Source: Empedobacter brevis_A (GTDB taxonomy: Bacteria > Bacteroidota > Bacteroidia > Flavobacteriales > Weeksellaceae). From it: a DNA stretch of 64,000 bases. This document shows positions 1 to 8,466 of the stretch, one piece after another. Where the stretch lies: positions 267,655-331,654 of the forward strand of contig NZ_CBCPHV010000004.1 of assembly GCF_965118635.1 (NCBI RefSeq). Reading direction: 5' to 3'. The notes beneath the pieces were generated by a model. It was not told the origin of the DNA, did no database searches, and saw nothing but the letters and a program-made list of their open reading frames with translations. Each line of letters begins with the position of its first letter. Positions within the stretch are counted from its first letter, which is position 1. Position numbers and translations under genes: made by a program.

Positions 1-1
1 A

Positions 2-1795
2 GATCAAAACAAAGGTTATTTCCGTTGGACAATGTTTGCATTAGCCTTACCAGTTTTCTTCTATTCATCTACGGATTATTTTGTTTCGGCTTGGCAAGGA
101 TTAAAAAATAAATACATTAATATAGATGTACCAATTGCTTTAGGAATTATCGTGATTATGCTAAAATCAACGTATGATATCATTTTTGATCTTTCTCCTG
201 GATATTTTGATACATTAGCAATGCTATTATTTTTAATGTTAACGGGAAAATGGTTTCAGCAACAAACCATGCAAGCGTTAGCATTTGATCGAGATTATAA
301 ATCATTTTATCCCATTGCGGTTGCAAAATTGGAAAATGGATACGAACAGCCAATTTTATTAGCCGATTTGAAAAAAGGAGATCGCATTCTAATTAGAAAT
401 GAAGAAATTATTCCTGCTGATGCTATTTTGATGAAAGGGGAAGCAATGATTGATAATTCATTTGTAACAGGAGAATCTCGTTTGATTCAGAAAAAGGCTG
501 GAGATAAGATTTTTGCAGGAGGAAAACAATCTGGGCATGCAATAGAATTAGAAATAATATCAGATGTTAATCAAAGTTATTTAACACAACTTTGGAACAA
601 TGATGCTTTCCAAAAAGAAGAATCGGAATTGAATGCACTGACGAATAAAATCAGCCATTATTTTACATTAATTATTCTTATTATTACAGCTATTTCTGCT
701 GTATATTGGTATTTTCATGATCCATCAAAAATATTAGAAGTCGTAACATCTATTTTAATCATAGCTTGTCCTTGCGCATTAGGTTTGTCCTCTCCATTTA
801 TTTTAGGTCACATGATGCGAATTTTCGGAAACAAGAAATTCTATGTAAAAAATACTTCTACAATTGAAAGAATGGAGAAGATTACAGATTTAGTTTTCGA
901 TAAAACTGGTACAATTACAGAAAGCGATGAAGCGCAAGTAAAATATGAAGGGAAAGAACTTTCTGATTATCAAGAACAATTGATAAAAGCATTGATTCGT
1001 AATTCGAATCATCCTTTAAGTCGTACTTTATATAAAAAGCTAAATGTTGATGATCGTTTACCAATTTCTGATTACCAAGAAATAGTAGGGAAAGGGCAGC
1101 AAGCTGAGGTAGATGGACATCAAATAAAAGTAGGTTCAAGAAGTTTTACAAATGCAACTTTTGATGAAAAAGTTATTTTGAATCAATCTCAAGTTTTTTT
1201 ATCAATTGATGGAGAAGTTTTTGGTAAATTTGTATATACAAATAGATATAGAAAAGGTTTAGATAATCTATTGAAAGAATTAAATGGTTATCAATTACAT
1301 GTTTTATCTGGAGATAATGATTCTGAAAAAGAGTATTTAGAAACAATTTTTCCGGCAAATGCGAAATTAATTTTTAATCAATCGCCAACAGATAAATTAG
1401 AATATATTAAAAAATTGGAACAAGAAGGAAAAAAAGTGATGATGTTTGGAGATGGATTGAATGATGCTGGAGCTTTGAAACAAAGTACAGTAGGAATCTC
1501 TATTTCTGAGGATATTAATAGTTTTTCGCCTTCATGTGACGGAATTTTGGATGCAAAAAGTTTTAAGGCTATTCCAAATTTTTTAAAATTATCGAAGACA
1601 ACGATGAGTTTTGTAAAAATTGCATTCATCATCAGTTTCTTATATAATATTGTTGGACTTAGTTTTGCAGTTTCTGGTTATTTACAGCCAGTTGTAGCGG
1701 CTATATTGATGCCAATTAGTTCTATTTCAGTGTTAATTTTTGCGACGGCAAGCACTCGAATTGCTGATAAAATAACAAAATGGAATTTAGATTGA
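2..1795 (+). CDS. ccoI: Cu(+)-translocating P-type ATPase for cbb3 oxidase assembly (5' truncated by window)
   Basis: P1B-type ATPase that moves copper across the inner membrane and is needed to load the CuB centre of cbb3 oxidase. The frame is open to the window edge, so the N-terminus, where an HMA metal-binding domain normally sits, is missing; the first ATG at 32 lies inside a membrane segment and is not the real start. Visible motifs are the actuator TGE (nt 467-475), the membrane CPC copper site (nt 767-775), the phosphorylation motif DKTGT (nt 899-913) and the hinge GDGLND (nt 1448-1465), followed by two C-terminal membrane helices. It lies directly upstream of ccoS and ccoNO, which supports CcoI over a general CopA. 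Confidence 0.93.
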   Translation, partial: DQNKGYFRWTMFALALPVFFYSSTDYFVSAWQGLKNKYINIDVPIALGIIVIMLKSTYDIIFDLSPGYFDTLAMLLFLMLTGKWFQQQTMQALAFDRDYKSFYPIAVAKLENGYEQPILLADLKKGDRILIRNEEIIPADAILMKGEAMIDNSFVTGESRLIQKKAGDKIFAGGKQSGHAIELEIISDVNQSYLTQLWNNDAFQKEESELNALTNKISHYFTLIILIITAISAVYWYFHDPSKILEVVTSILIIACPCALGLSSPFILGHMMRIFGNKKFYVKNTSTIERMEKITDLVFDKTGTITESDEAQVKYEGKELSDYQEQLIKALIRNSNHPLSRTLYKKLNVDDRLPISDYQEIVGKGQQAEVDGHQIKVGSRSFTNATFDEKVILNQSQVFLSIDGEVFGKFVYTNRYRKGLDNLLKELNGYQLHVLSGDNDSEKEYLETIFPANAKLIFNQSPTDKLEYIKKLEQEGKKVMMFGDGLNDAGALKQSTVGISISEDINSFSPSCDGILDAKSFKAIPNFLKLSKTTMSFVKIAFIISFLYNIVGLSFAVSGYLQPVVAAILMPISSISVLIFATASTRIADKITKWNLD

Positions 1796-1822
1796 TTTTA
1801 AATTAGACTTATAAATACTGCT

Positions 1823-1836
1823 CTGACTAAAATCAT
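1823..1836 (+). promoter_or_regulatory. Candidate Crp/Fnr-family operator upstream of ccoS
   Basis: CTGAC-TAAA-ATCAT is a near match to TTGAY-N4-RTCAA, with only the outermost base of each half deviating. Its centre (1829.5) is 30.5 bp upstream of the 5' end of the -7 box at 1860, close to the -41.5 class II activator position. Oxygen-sensing Fnr-type control of cbb3 oxidase genes is common in bacteria; the binding protein here is inferred. Confidence 0.5.
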
Positions 1837-1867
1837 TGTGATATGAACTTAGGGCTTTGTAATTTTG
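1836..1867 (+). promoter_or_regulatory. Bacteroidota-type promoter of ccoS-ccoNOQP
   Basis: TTG (1836-1838) lies 21 bp before TAATTTTG (1860-1867), which fits TAnnTTTG. The ccoS ATG is only 7 nt after the box, so the mRNA leader would be nearly absent. The -33 element touches the candidate Fnr-type operator. Confidence 0.6.
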
Positions 1868-1874
1868 TGGAGCT

Positions 1875-2039
1875 ATGGGGATATTATTATTAATGATATT
1901 AGTTAGTGTCTCTTTGGGGGCAATTTTTCTTCTTTTATTCTTTTTGGGATATAAGAAAGGGCAATTCGACGAAGATGAATCTCCAGCGGTGAGAATGTTA
2001 AAAGATGATAAAAAAACACAAGATAAAATCGACTCATAA
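1875..2039 (+). CDS. ccoS: cbb3-type cytochrome oxidase assembly protein CcoS
   Basis: A 54-residue protein with one N-terminal membrane helix (about residues 3-25) and a short polar tail. The tail holds the CcoS signature G-Q-F-D-E-D-E-S-P-A-V-R-M-L, which is specific for this family. CcoS is needed for cofactor insertion into the CcoN subunit of cbb3 oxidase. The stop codon overlaps the ccoNO start by one base (TAATG), implying translational coupling. It is short enough to be missed by automated callers, but motif and position make the call firm. Confidence 0.93.
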   Translation: MGILLLMILVSVSLGAIFLLLFFLGYKKGQFDEDESPAVRMLKDDKKTQDKIDS

Positions 2040-4306
2040 TGCAAATGCAGACTTTTAGTTACGACAATAAGATCGTAAAGTATTTCCTTTATGCCACATT
2101 GTTTTGGGCAGTTATGGCATTTTTCTTTGGAGTATTGGTTGCAACTTTGTTGTTTTTTCCTACGTTACCAGAATACATCTTCGGATCGGATGATGGGACA
2201 ATTGGAGGAAATATCCAAGGCTTAATCAATTCACAGGGAAAACTTGGTTTTGGTAGATTAAGAATGATTCATACAACATTTGCGGTATTCGCTTTTGTTG
2301 GGAATACTTTTTTTACTGGAGCTTATTATTCAGTACAAAGATTGTTAAAAACCAGAATGTACAGCGATGTAATGAGCTGGATCGTTTTTTGGGGATGGCA
2401 ATTATTTATTGTATTATCATTTGTAACATTTATCTTAGGATACAACACTTCTAAAGAGTATGCTGAGCATGAATGGCCAATTGATATTTTAATCGCGATA
2501 GTTTGGGTATTGTTTGGATCACAAATGTTCTTAACGATTGCTAAGCGTCGTGTACGTCACTTATATGTAGCGATTTGGTTCTATATCGGAACATGGGCTG
2601 CAATTACAATGTTACATGTATTTAACAACTTAGAAATTCCAGTAACATTTAGCTTATCAGCTCCAAAATCTTATTCGTTATATTCTGGAGTTCAAGATGC
2701 GTTAGTACAATGGTGGTATGGTCATAACGCCGTAGCATTCTTCTTAACGACACCAATCTTAGGATTAATGTATTATTTTGTACCTAAAGCTGCTAATAGA
2801 CCTGTATTCTCATACAAATTATCTATTATTCACTTTTGGTCATTAATCTTTATTTATATTTGGGCTGGTCCTCACCACTTGCTTTATACAGCATTACCAG
2901 GTTGGGCACAAGCTTTAGGAACAGGATTCTCTATCATGTTAATCGCTCCATCATGGGGAGGTATGTTAAATGGTTTATTAACATTACGTGGTGCATGGGA
3001 TAAAGTTAGAGAAAATCCTATATTGAAATTCTTCGTAGTTGCTTTAACTTGTTATGGTATGGCTACTTTCGAAGGTCCAATGTTAGCAACAAAAACATTA
3101 AATAAAATTGGTCACTTTACAGACTGGGTTCCTGCTCACGTACACGTTGGTACATTAGGATGGAATGGTTTCGTTGCTTTTGGTATGATTTACTATTTGA
3201 CACCAAAATTATTCAATACAAAATTAGCATCTGTTAAGATGGCTAATGCTCACTTCTGGATAGCTACTTTTGGTATCTTATTCTGGGTAATTCCTATGTA
3301 TGTTGCAGGTTGGACACAAGGTTTAATGTGGAAACAATTTGCACCAGATGGAACATTAGAATATGGTAACTTCTTACAGACAGTTACAATTCTTAAAAAA
3401 TGGTTATATCCATTACGTGCTTTTGGTGGTACATTATACTTGATAGGATCTATCCTAATGGTTATCAATGTATGGAAAACTGTAAGAGCTGGACACTTTG
3501 TTGCAAATGAAGAAGCAGAAGCTCCTGCATTAGCACCAAAATCAGCAGCACGTACACAAGGAGAAGGTGTTCACTCTTGGATTGAAAGAACTCCAATCGT
3601 ATTAACTATCGGTGCTATTTTAACTTTAGCTGTTGGTGGTTTAGTAGAGATTGTTCCTACTATTGTAGTGAAATCGAATGTTCCAACAATTGCAAGTATC
3701 AAACCTTATACTCCGTTAGAATTAGAAGGACGTGATTTATATATTCGTGAAGGATGTAATGCTTGTCATACGCAAATGGTTCGTCCATTCCGTGACGAAG
3801 TAAAACGTTATGGAGAATACTCTAAAGCAGGTGAATTTGTTTACGATCATCCATTCTTATGGGGTTCTAAAAGAACTGGTCCAGACTTACATCGTGAAGG
3901 AGGTAAAAATCCAGATGCTTGGCATTACAAACACATGTGGAATCCACGTTCTACATCAGATGGTTCTATCATGCCACGTTACCCATGGTTAATTGAAAAT
4001 AAATTAGATCGTGAGCTAACGCGTGATAAAATGAAATCTATGGTTGCATTAGGTGTTCCTTATCAACAAGAAGATTTTGACAGTATGCAAGTTTCTATGA
4101 ACAAACAAGCTTTAGTTATTGAGCAAACTATTTTTAAAGATGCATCTGACTTGAAAGACTTGTATGCTAAAAAAGAAGCAGAAGCTAAACAACAAGGTAA
4201 AGAGTTTGTTCCGTTAAGAGATCGTGAGATTACAGCATTAATCGCATATTTACAACGTTTAGGAACAGATATTAAAGCTGAACAAGTAGAGACAGCAAGT
4301 AACTAA
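2039..4306 (+). CDS. ccoNO: Fused cbb3-type cytochrome c oxidase subunit I/II
   Basis: Terminal oxidase core that reduces O2 to water and pumps protons. About residues 1-490 are the CcoN part: multiple membrane helices, the haem ligand region around RMIHTTFAVF, the CuB region WWYGHNAVAFF and a later HH pair, and the haem-ligand motif PAHVHVGTLGWNG. The rest is CcoO: one membrane anchor, then a cytochrome c domain with one CxxCH (Cys573, Cys576, His577). CcoN-CcoO fusion is typical of Bacteroidota, whereas proteobacteria have two genes. It overlaps ccoS and ccoQ by one base each. Use of AAC and TTC codons suggests high expression. Confidence 0.96.
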   Translation: MQMQTFSYDNKIVKYFLYATLFWAVMAFFFGVLVATLLFFPTLPEYIFGSDDGTIGGNIQGLINSQGKLGFGRLRMIHTTFAVFAFVGNTFFTGAYYSVQRLLKTRMYSDVMSWIVFWGWQLFIVLSFVTFILGYNTSKEYAEHEWPIDILIAIVWVLFGSQMFLTIAKRRVRHLYVAIWFYIGTWAAITMLHVFNNLEIPVTFSLSAPKSYSLYSGVQDALVQWWYGHNAVAFFLTTPILGLMYYFVPKAANRPVFSYKLSIIHFWSLIFIYIWAGPHHLLYTALPGWAQALGTGFSIMLIAPSWGGMLNGLLTLRGAWDKVRENPILKFFVVALTCYGMATFEGPMLATKTLNKIGHFTDWVPAHVHVGTLGWNGFVAFGMIYYLTPKLFNTKLASVKMANAHFWIATFGILFWVIPMYVAGWTQGLMWKQFAPDGTLEYGNFLQTVTILKKWLYPLRAFGGTLYLIGSILMVINVWKTVRAGHFVANEEAEAPALAPKSAARTQGEGVHSWIERTPIVLTIGAILTLAVGGLVEIVPTIVVKSNVPTIASIKPYTPLELEGRDLYIREGCNACHTQMVRPFRDEVKRYGEYSKAGEFVYDHPFLWGSKRTGPDLHREGGKNPDAWHYKHMWNPRSTSDGSIMPRYPWLIENKLDRELTRDKMKSMVALGVPYQQEDFDSMQVSMNKQALVIEQTIFKDASDLKDLYAKKEAEAKQQGKEFVPLRDREITALIAYLQRLGTDIKAEQVETASN

Positions 4307-4506
4307 TGTTAAAATATTATAAAGAATTCCTTTCTCAGTACGAGTATGCATCTTTGTTGCAGACATTGATCCTTATAGGATTTATAGTCGTATTTGTAAC
4401 GATTTTTGTTAAGGTGATGAAAAGACCAAAAGAATATTACAAAGACAGTGAATCTGCAGCATTAGATTTAGAACCAGAAGAGAACGAAAAAAATAATACA
4501 AAATGA
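4306..4506 (+). CDS. ccoQ: CcoQ-like small cbb3 oxidase subunit
   Basis: A 66-residue protein with one membrane helix (about residues 16-37) and a charged acidic C-terminal tail. Size, topology and position between ccoNO and ccoP identify it as CcoQ, which stabilises the oxidase complex. It starts on the last base of the ccoNO stop codon and overlaps ccoP by 4 bases (ATGA), so the whole ccoS-N-O-Q-P stretch looks translationally coupled. Sequence similarity to proteobacterial CcoQ is weak, so the call rests mainly on context. Confidence 0.8.
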   Translation: MLKYYKEFLSQYEYASLLQTLILIGFIVVFVTIFVKVMKRPKEYYKDSESAALDLEPEENEKNNTK

Positions 4507-5450
4507 GACAACGTACCCCGGCTTATATATTTATTCCATTAACGCTGTTAGCAGTAATCTTGGCTTTTACAATGGTAACGCCAGTAGATGTGGTGCCAGA
4601 ACCAGGTTTTCAAGGAATGATACACAATTTATTGGAGCACTTGAAGCATGTATTTGCGCAAGGAATTTTCTGGGCAGTATTAGCAGTTGCAATTGTGATG
4701 CTTTTAATAATCAATGCTTTAAACAAAGTTGTTGAAGCAGAGAAATTCAAAAGATTATCGCAAGAAGAACAAGCTAAATATTTAGAAGATGGTAAAATCG
4801 GTTATTTTAAAAGATTATTCAGTAGTGCTGGTAAAAAACAATCAGACGAAGAAGAAGAATCTATTATTTTGGACCATGGTTTTGACGGAATCAAAGAGTT
4901 GGATAACGCTTTACCTCAATGGTGGTTATCATTATTCTACTTTGGTGTAGTGTTTATGATAGTATATGTAATGGCATACAGCTTTACAGACTTTGCTCAT
5001 ATGGACAAAGAGTACGAAGAAGAAATGGTTTACAAAGACGCACAAGATAGTATTTGGGCAGTTGCGAATGATATTGATATCACAGGAGCTGTAAACAAAT
5101 CGAATGATCCTGCTATTGTAGAACAAGGTAAAAAAATCTTTGAACAAAACTGTACACAATGTCACATGGAAGGAGGTAAAGGAGGTATTGGACCAAACTT
5201 AACTGATGATTACTGGGTGAATCATGTAGAAGATAGTTTGTTTAAAAATATCTATCACATTGTTTACAATGGATCTCCTCACAATCCTCAAATGCGTGCA
5301 TTTGGTCAACGTAAAGAGTTATCAGGATTAGCAATTGAAAAAGTAGCTTCTTATGTTTACTTTATCAACCAAAAAGAACCTACTAAAACTGTTGCTGAAG
5401 GTGCTGCTGCTCCACAAGGAGATTTGATGGAAGCTTGGAAGCAAAAGTAA
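4503..5450 (+). CDS. ccoP: cbb3-type cytochrome c oxidase subunit III (single visible haem c site)
   Basis: Electron-entry subunit of cbb3 oxidase, 315 aa. It has two N-terminal membrane helices (about residues 8-28 and 53-73), a charged linker, then the CcoP/FixP N-terminal domain (DHGFDGIKELDNALPQWW) leading into a third helix. A periplasmic cytochrome c domain carries one CxxCH (Cys217, Cys220, His221). The classical proteobacterial CcoP has two haem c motifs and fewer N-terminal helices; only one motif is present here. It is the last gene of the structural operon and is followed by a strong terminator. Confidence 0.92.
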   Translation: MRQRTPAYIFIPLTLLAVILAFTMVTPVDVVPEPGFQGMIHNLLEHLKHVFAQGIFWAVLAVAIVMLLIINALNKVVEAEKFKRLSQEEQAKYLEDGKIGYFKRLFSSAGKKQSDEEEESIILDHGFDGIKELDNALPQWWLSLFYFGVVFMIVYVMAYSFTDFAHMDKEYEEEMVYKDAQDSIWAVANDIDITGAVNKSNDPAIVEQGKKIFEQNCTQCHMEGGKGGIGPNLTDDYWVNHVEDSLFKNIYHIVYNGSPHNPQMRAFGQRKELSGLAIEKVASYVYFINQKEPTKTVAEGAAAPQGDLMEAWKQK

Positions 5451-5483
5451 TTAGTTAAAAGAATTACAACAAATATCATATTG

Positions 5484-5520
5484 AAAGAGAGCTTATTTAT
5501 AAGCTCTCTTTTCTTTTTTA
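5484..5520 (+). terminator. Rho-independent terminator after ccoP
   Basis: A 12-bp perfect stem (5484-5495 with 5500-5511), TTTA loop, then a T-rich tract. It separates the ccoNOQP unit from ccoG. Confidence 0.88.
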
Positions 5521-5524
5521 GTCG

Positions 5525-5532
5525 TAAATTTG
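5525..5532 (+). promoter_or_regulatory. -7 box of ccoG promoter
   Basis: TAAATTTG matches TAnnTTTG, 22 nt before the ccoG ATG and just after the ccoP terminator. No clear -33 TTG, because the T-tract of the terminator occupies that place. Confidence 0.5.
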
Positions 5533-5554
5533 TATACATTTAAAATTCACTAAA

Positions 5555-7042
5555 ATGAGTGTTGAAAATTCTGACCCAAAAAATAAAGATGAATTTAATT
5601 TAGACGATTATTTAGAAAAAAATAGTCAGATGAATGAAGACGTTCGTAGTTCCATTGGAACTATGGAACGAACAGGAGAACGTAAATGGGTTTATCCAAA
5701 AAAACCAAAAGGAAAGTTTACAACTTATAGGACATATGTTAGTTATGTATTGTTAGCAATATTAATCTTAACACCTTTCTTTAAGTTACCAAATGGTAAT
5801 CCCTTGTTCAAATTTGATGTATTACAAAGTCAATTTATATTATTCGGATTTCCTTTTTTTACATCAGACTTTTTCCTTTTAGCCTTAGGAATGATTACGA
5901 CAATTATTTTTATCGTATTATTTACAATGGCTTATGGTCGATTATTCTGTGGATGGGTATGTCCGCAAACCATATTTTTAGAAATGGTTTTTAGAAAAAT
6001 AGAATATGCCATAGAAGGAGATAGAGCCAAACAAATCCGATTAGATAAACAAGATTGGGACGAAGAAAAGATTCGTAAAAAATTATTGAAGTGGACAATC
6101 TTTGCTATTTTATCATTCATTATCGCAAATGTATTCTTAGCCTACATTATTGGTGCTGATTCATTATATAGTGTGATAAAAGAAGGACCAGCAGATAACA
6201 TCGGAACATTGGTTGGATTAGTAATCTTCTCAGCAATGTTTTATTTTGTGTTCGCTTGGTTCCGTGAACAAGCTTGTACATTAGTTTGTCCTTACGGACG
6301 TTTTCAAGGTGTATTAATTGATGCGCATACAATCAACGTTGCGTATGATTTTAAACGCGGTGAAGGAACAGCAGGTCGTGCTAAATTCAAGAAGAATGAA
6401 GATCGTAAAGCAGAAGGAAAAGGAGATTGTATAGACTGTGGACAATGTGTAGCAGTTTGTCCAACGGGTATTGATATTCGTAATGGTATCCAATTAGAAT
6501 GTGTCAACTGTACAGCTTGTATTGATGCATGTGACGAAGTAATGGTAAAAGTTGGTTTACCAACAGGTTTAATTCGTTATGCTTCGGAAGACGATATTAT
6601 CCGTGGTGAAAAATTCAAGTTCACAAAACGATTAGCTGCTTATACATTTGCCTTATTATTATTAATTGGAGCAATGACAGCGTTCTTATTCTCTCGTTCA
6701 GATGTAGAATCTAAGTACCTTAAAGTTCCTGGAACTGACTACAAAGTAGAAGGTCAATACTATGTCAACCAGTTCGAATATACGTTGTACAACAAAACAA
6801 ACGCAGATCAAATTGTAAGTCTTAAATTATTATCTCACAAAGATTCTAAAATAGAAATGTTTGAAGGAGCAAATAACTTAAACATGGAAAAAGGTCAAAT
6901 CATTCAAGGAAACTTCTACTTGAAAATTCCTATGAACGAAGTGAAATCGTACAAAGAAAAAATAGTGATTGGTTTAGTCAATCAAAAAGGAAAAGTAATC
7001 GATAAATACGAAACGAGCTTCTCAGCTCCATTCAAATATTAA
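5555..7042 (+). CDS. ccoG: cbb3 oxidase accessory iron-sulfur membrane protein CcoG
   Basis: Polyferredoxin-like membrane protein of 495 aa, related to RdxA/FixG. In other bacteria CcoG reduces Cu(II) to Cu(I) for delivery to the oxidase. After a charged N-terminus there are several membrane helices with the conserved C-G-W-V-C-P-Q segment. Two 4Fe-4S clusters are predicted from Cys292/295/298/302 and Cys316/319/322/326. A further membrane helix near residue 375 leads to a C-terminal immunoglobulin-like domain. It begins a second transcription unit with ccoH and a TauE-like gene. Confidence 0.94.
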   Translation: MSVENSDPKNKDEFNLDDYLEKNSQMNEDVRSSIGTMERTGERKWVYPKKPKGKFTTYRTYVSYVLLAILILTPFFKLPNGNPLFKFDVLQSQFILFGFPFFTSDFFLLALGMITTIIFIVLFTMAYGRLFCGWVCPQTIFLEMVFRKIEYAIEGDRAKQIRLDKQDWDEEKIRKKLLKWTIFAILSFIIANVFLAYIIGADSLYSVIKEGPADNIGTLVGLVIFSAMFYFVFAWFREQACTLVCPYGRFQGVLIDAHTINVAYDFKRGEGTAGRAKFKKNEDRKAEGKGDCIDCGQCVAVCPTGIDIRNGIQLECVNCTACIDACDEVMVKVGLPTGLIRYASEDDIIRGEKFKFTKRLAAYTFALLLLIGAMTAFLFSRSDVESKYLKVPGTDYKVEGQYYVNQFEYTLYNKTNADQIVSLKLLSHKDSKIEMFEGANNLNMEKGQIIQGNFYLKIPMNEVKSYKEKIVIGLVNQKGKVIDKYETSFSAPFKY

Positions 7043-7045
7043 AAT

Positions 7046-7489
7046 ATGAAATTAAATTGGGGACATTATGTAGCAATCGCCCTAGGATGTTTTATTATAT
7101 TCATCCTATCATTGCTATACTTCGCAGGAGATACAGGAGGCATGGTAACAGAAAATTACTATGAAAAGGAAATCCATTTTCAAGACGAAATAAACGCTGA
7201 GAAGCGTGCAAATGCTTTGACCGAAAAACCAGAAATCATTGTACAAGCAAATGGCTTCTTATTTCAATTCCCAGCCAATACTTCTGCAGACTTTAAAGGT
7301 GATATATTTTTAATGCGTAGTGCAGACGAAACAAAAGATATCAAAACACCAATTAAATTATCAGACAAGAAGAATTTCTTAGTACCTGCTGTTAAGTTAA
7401 TCAACGGTGAATACGAATTAACTTTAAGCTGGAAAGAAAATAATCAAACATACTTGGTTAAAAAGTCAATTCGATGGATTTCACAATAA
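7046..7489 (+). CDS. ccoH: FixH/CcoH family cbb3 oxidase assembly protein
   Basis: A 147-residue protein with one N-terminal membrane helix (about residues 7-28) followed by a periplasmic beta-rich domain. FixH/CcoH proteins aid assembly or stability of cbb3 oxidase. The short helix-plus-domain architecture and the position 3 nt after ccoG support the call. Its 3' end overlaps the next gene by 16 nt. CTA leucine codons are more frequent here than in ccoG. Confidence 0.85.
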   Translation: MKLNWGHYVAIALGCFIIFILSLLYFAGDTGGMVTENYYEKEIHFQDEINAEKRANALTEKPEIIVQANGFLFQFPANTSADFKGDIFLMRSADETKDIKTPIKLSDKKNFLVPAVKLINGEYELTLSWKENNQTYLVKKSIRWISQ

Positions 7490-8190
7490 TTATTATAGCA
7501 TTATCCATAGGTCTTACATCGTCCCTACATTGCGTAGGGATGTGCGGACCTATTGCTTTATCGTTGGGATTAGAATCTCAAAACAAGTTAAAATTCACAT
7601 TTCGTAACCTCACATATCAACTAGGACGCGTAACAACATATACAATTCTAGGCGCTCTTCTAGGATTAATAGGTGAATCGTTTTCATTTGTGGGCTTACA
7701 AAATTACCTAAGCATACTAATAGGTGTCCTAATGATCATTATGGTCATGATTCCTAAATTCTACGAAAACGGAGCAACACAACTACGTCCCGTAAATGCG
7801 CTAATGGTAAAAGTGAAACTTTCTCTTGGTAAATTCCTTATCAAGAAAGACTCATCCTCTCTATACATCGTTGGACTATTAAACGGATTACTGCCTTGCG
7901 GAATGGTCTATGCCTCACTTACAGCTGCCATTGGGCTTGGTTCTGTGTACAAAAGTGCGCTATTCATGTTCTTCTTTGGACTAGGTACATTGCCTTTGAT
8001 GTTTGCAACCGTTTTATTTGGTAACTTCTTATCTGTAAAACAACGCCAAACAATCCTGAAAATATTACCAATCATCACACTTATACTAGGTGTATTATTC
8101 ATCCTTCGCGGATTAGAATTAGATATACCATACATCTCTCCAGCCAAAGAAGCACTACAGCTAAACGGTATGGACGAACATTGTATGTAA
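7474..8190 (+). CDS. TauE/SafE- or UreH_2-like membrane protein of the cco assembly cluster
   Basis: A 238-residue, six-helix membrane protein. The first helix carries the S-L-H-C-V-G-M-C-G-P-I-A motif and a later one L-L-P-C-G-M-V-Y, the conserved Cys/Pro features of the UreH_2 (DsbD-like) family often annotated as sulfite exporter TauE/SafE. Homologues commonly sit with ccoG-ccoH, so a role in copper or redox handling for cbb3 assembly is likelier than sulfite export; that is inference. It overlaps ccoH by 16 nt. Leucine is often encoded by CTA rather than the TTA favoured by most neighbours, and the DNA is less A+T-extreme. Confidence 0.82.
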   Translation: MDFTIIIIALSIGLTSSLHCVGMCGPIALSLGLESQNKLKFTFRNLTYQLGRVTTYTILGALLGLIGESFSFVGLQNYLSILIGVLMIIMVMIPKFYENGATQLRPVNALMVKVKLSLGKFLIKKDSSSLYIVGLLNGLLPCGMVYASLTAAIGLGSVYKSALFMFFFGLGTLPLMFATVLFGNFLSVKQRQTILKILPIITLILGVLFILRGLELDIPYISPAKEALQLNGMDEHCM

Positions 8191-8344
8191 TCAGAAAACA
8201 TATAGATAAGCAAGATTTGACCTTACATATTAAGGGATTATTCATTAATAAAATCATTGTTAATACTGAAGTAAGAAAACGTTTCTAACTAGATATTTCT
8301 ATACACAAAACGTCTATTCTTATCCTATTAGCAGTAGAAGATAG

Positions 8345-8466
8345 AAAGACCTGCGCACCTTTCAAGTAAAAGCTGCGCGGCTTTTGGGTGAAACCTGCGC
8401 AGGAGTTATGCAAAAGCCGCGCAGGTTTTGTCTGTTTACTGCGCAGGTTTCTTATCGCAGATAAGC
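8345..8466. repeat. Tandem 22-bp dyad-symmetric repeat array (5 clear units plus a decayed one)
   Basis: GCGC cores occur at 8353, 8375, 8397, 8419 and 8441, exactly 22 bp apart, in otherwise AT-rich DNA. Each core lies in a partial palindrome of the form AAAACCTGCGCAGGTTTT. Read in another phase the unit is AGGTTTT-N4-AAAACCTGCGC. A sixth degenerate unit follows from about 8455. The same consensus and period recur at 58506-58577. Confidence 0.85.

Noticed and set aside
8345..8466. CRISPR array
   Set aside because: There is no invariant repeat with unique spacers. The whole 22-bp unit varies together and is palindromic, the units abut without spacers, and no cas gene is present.
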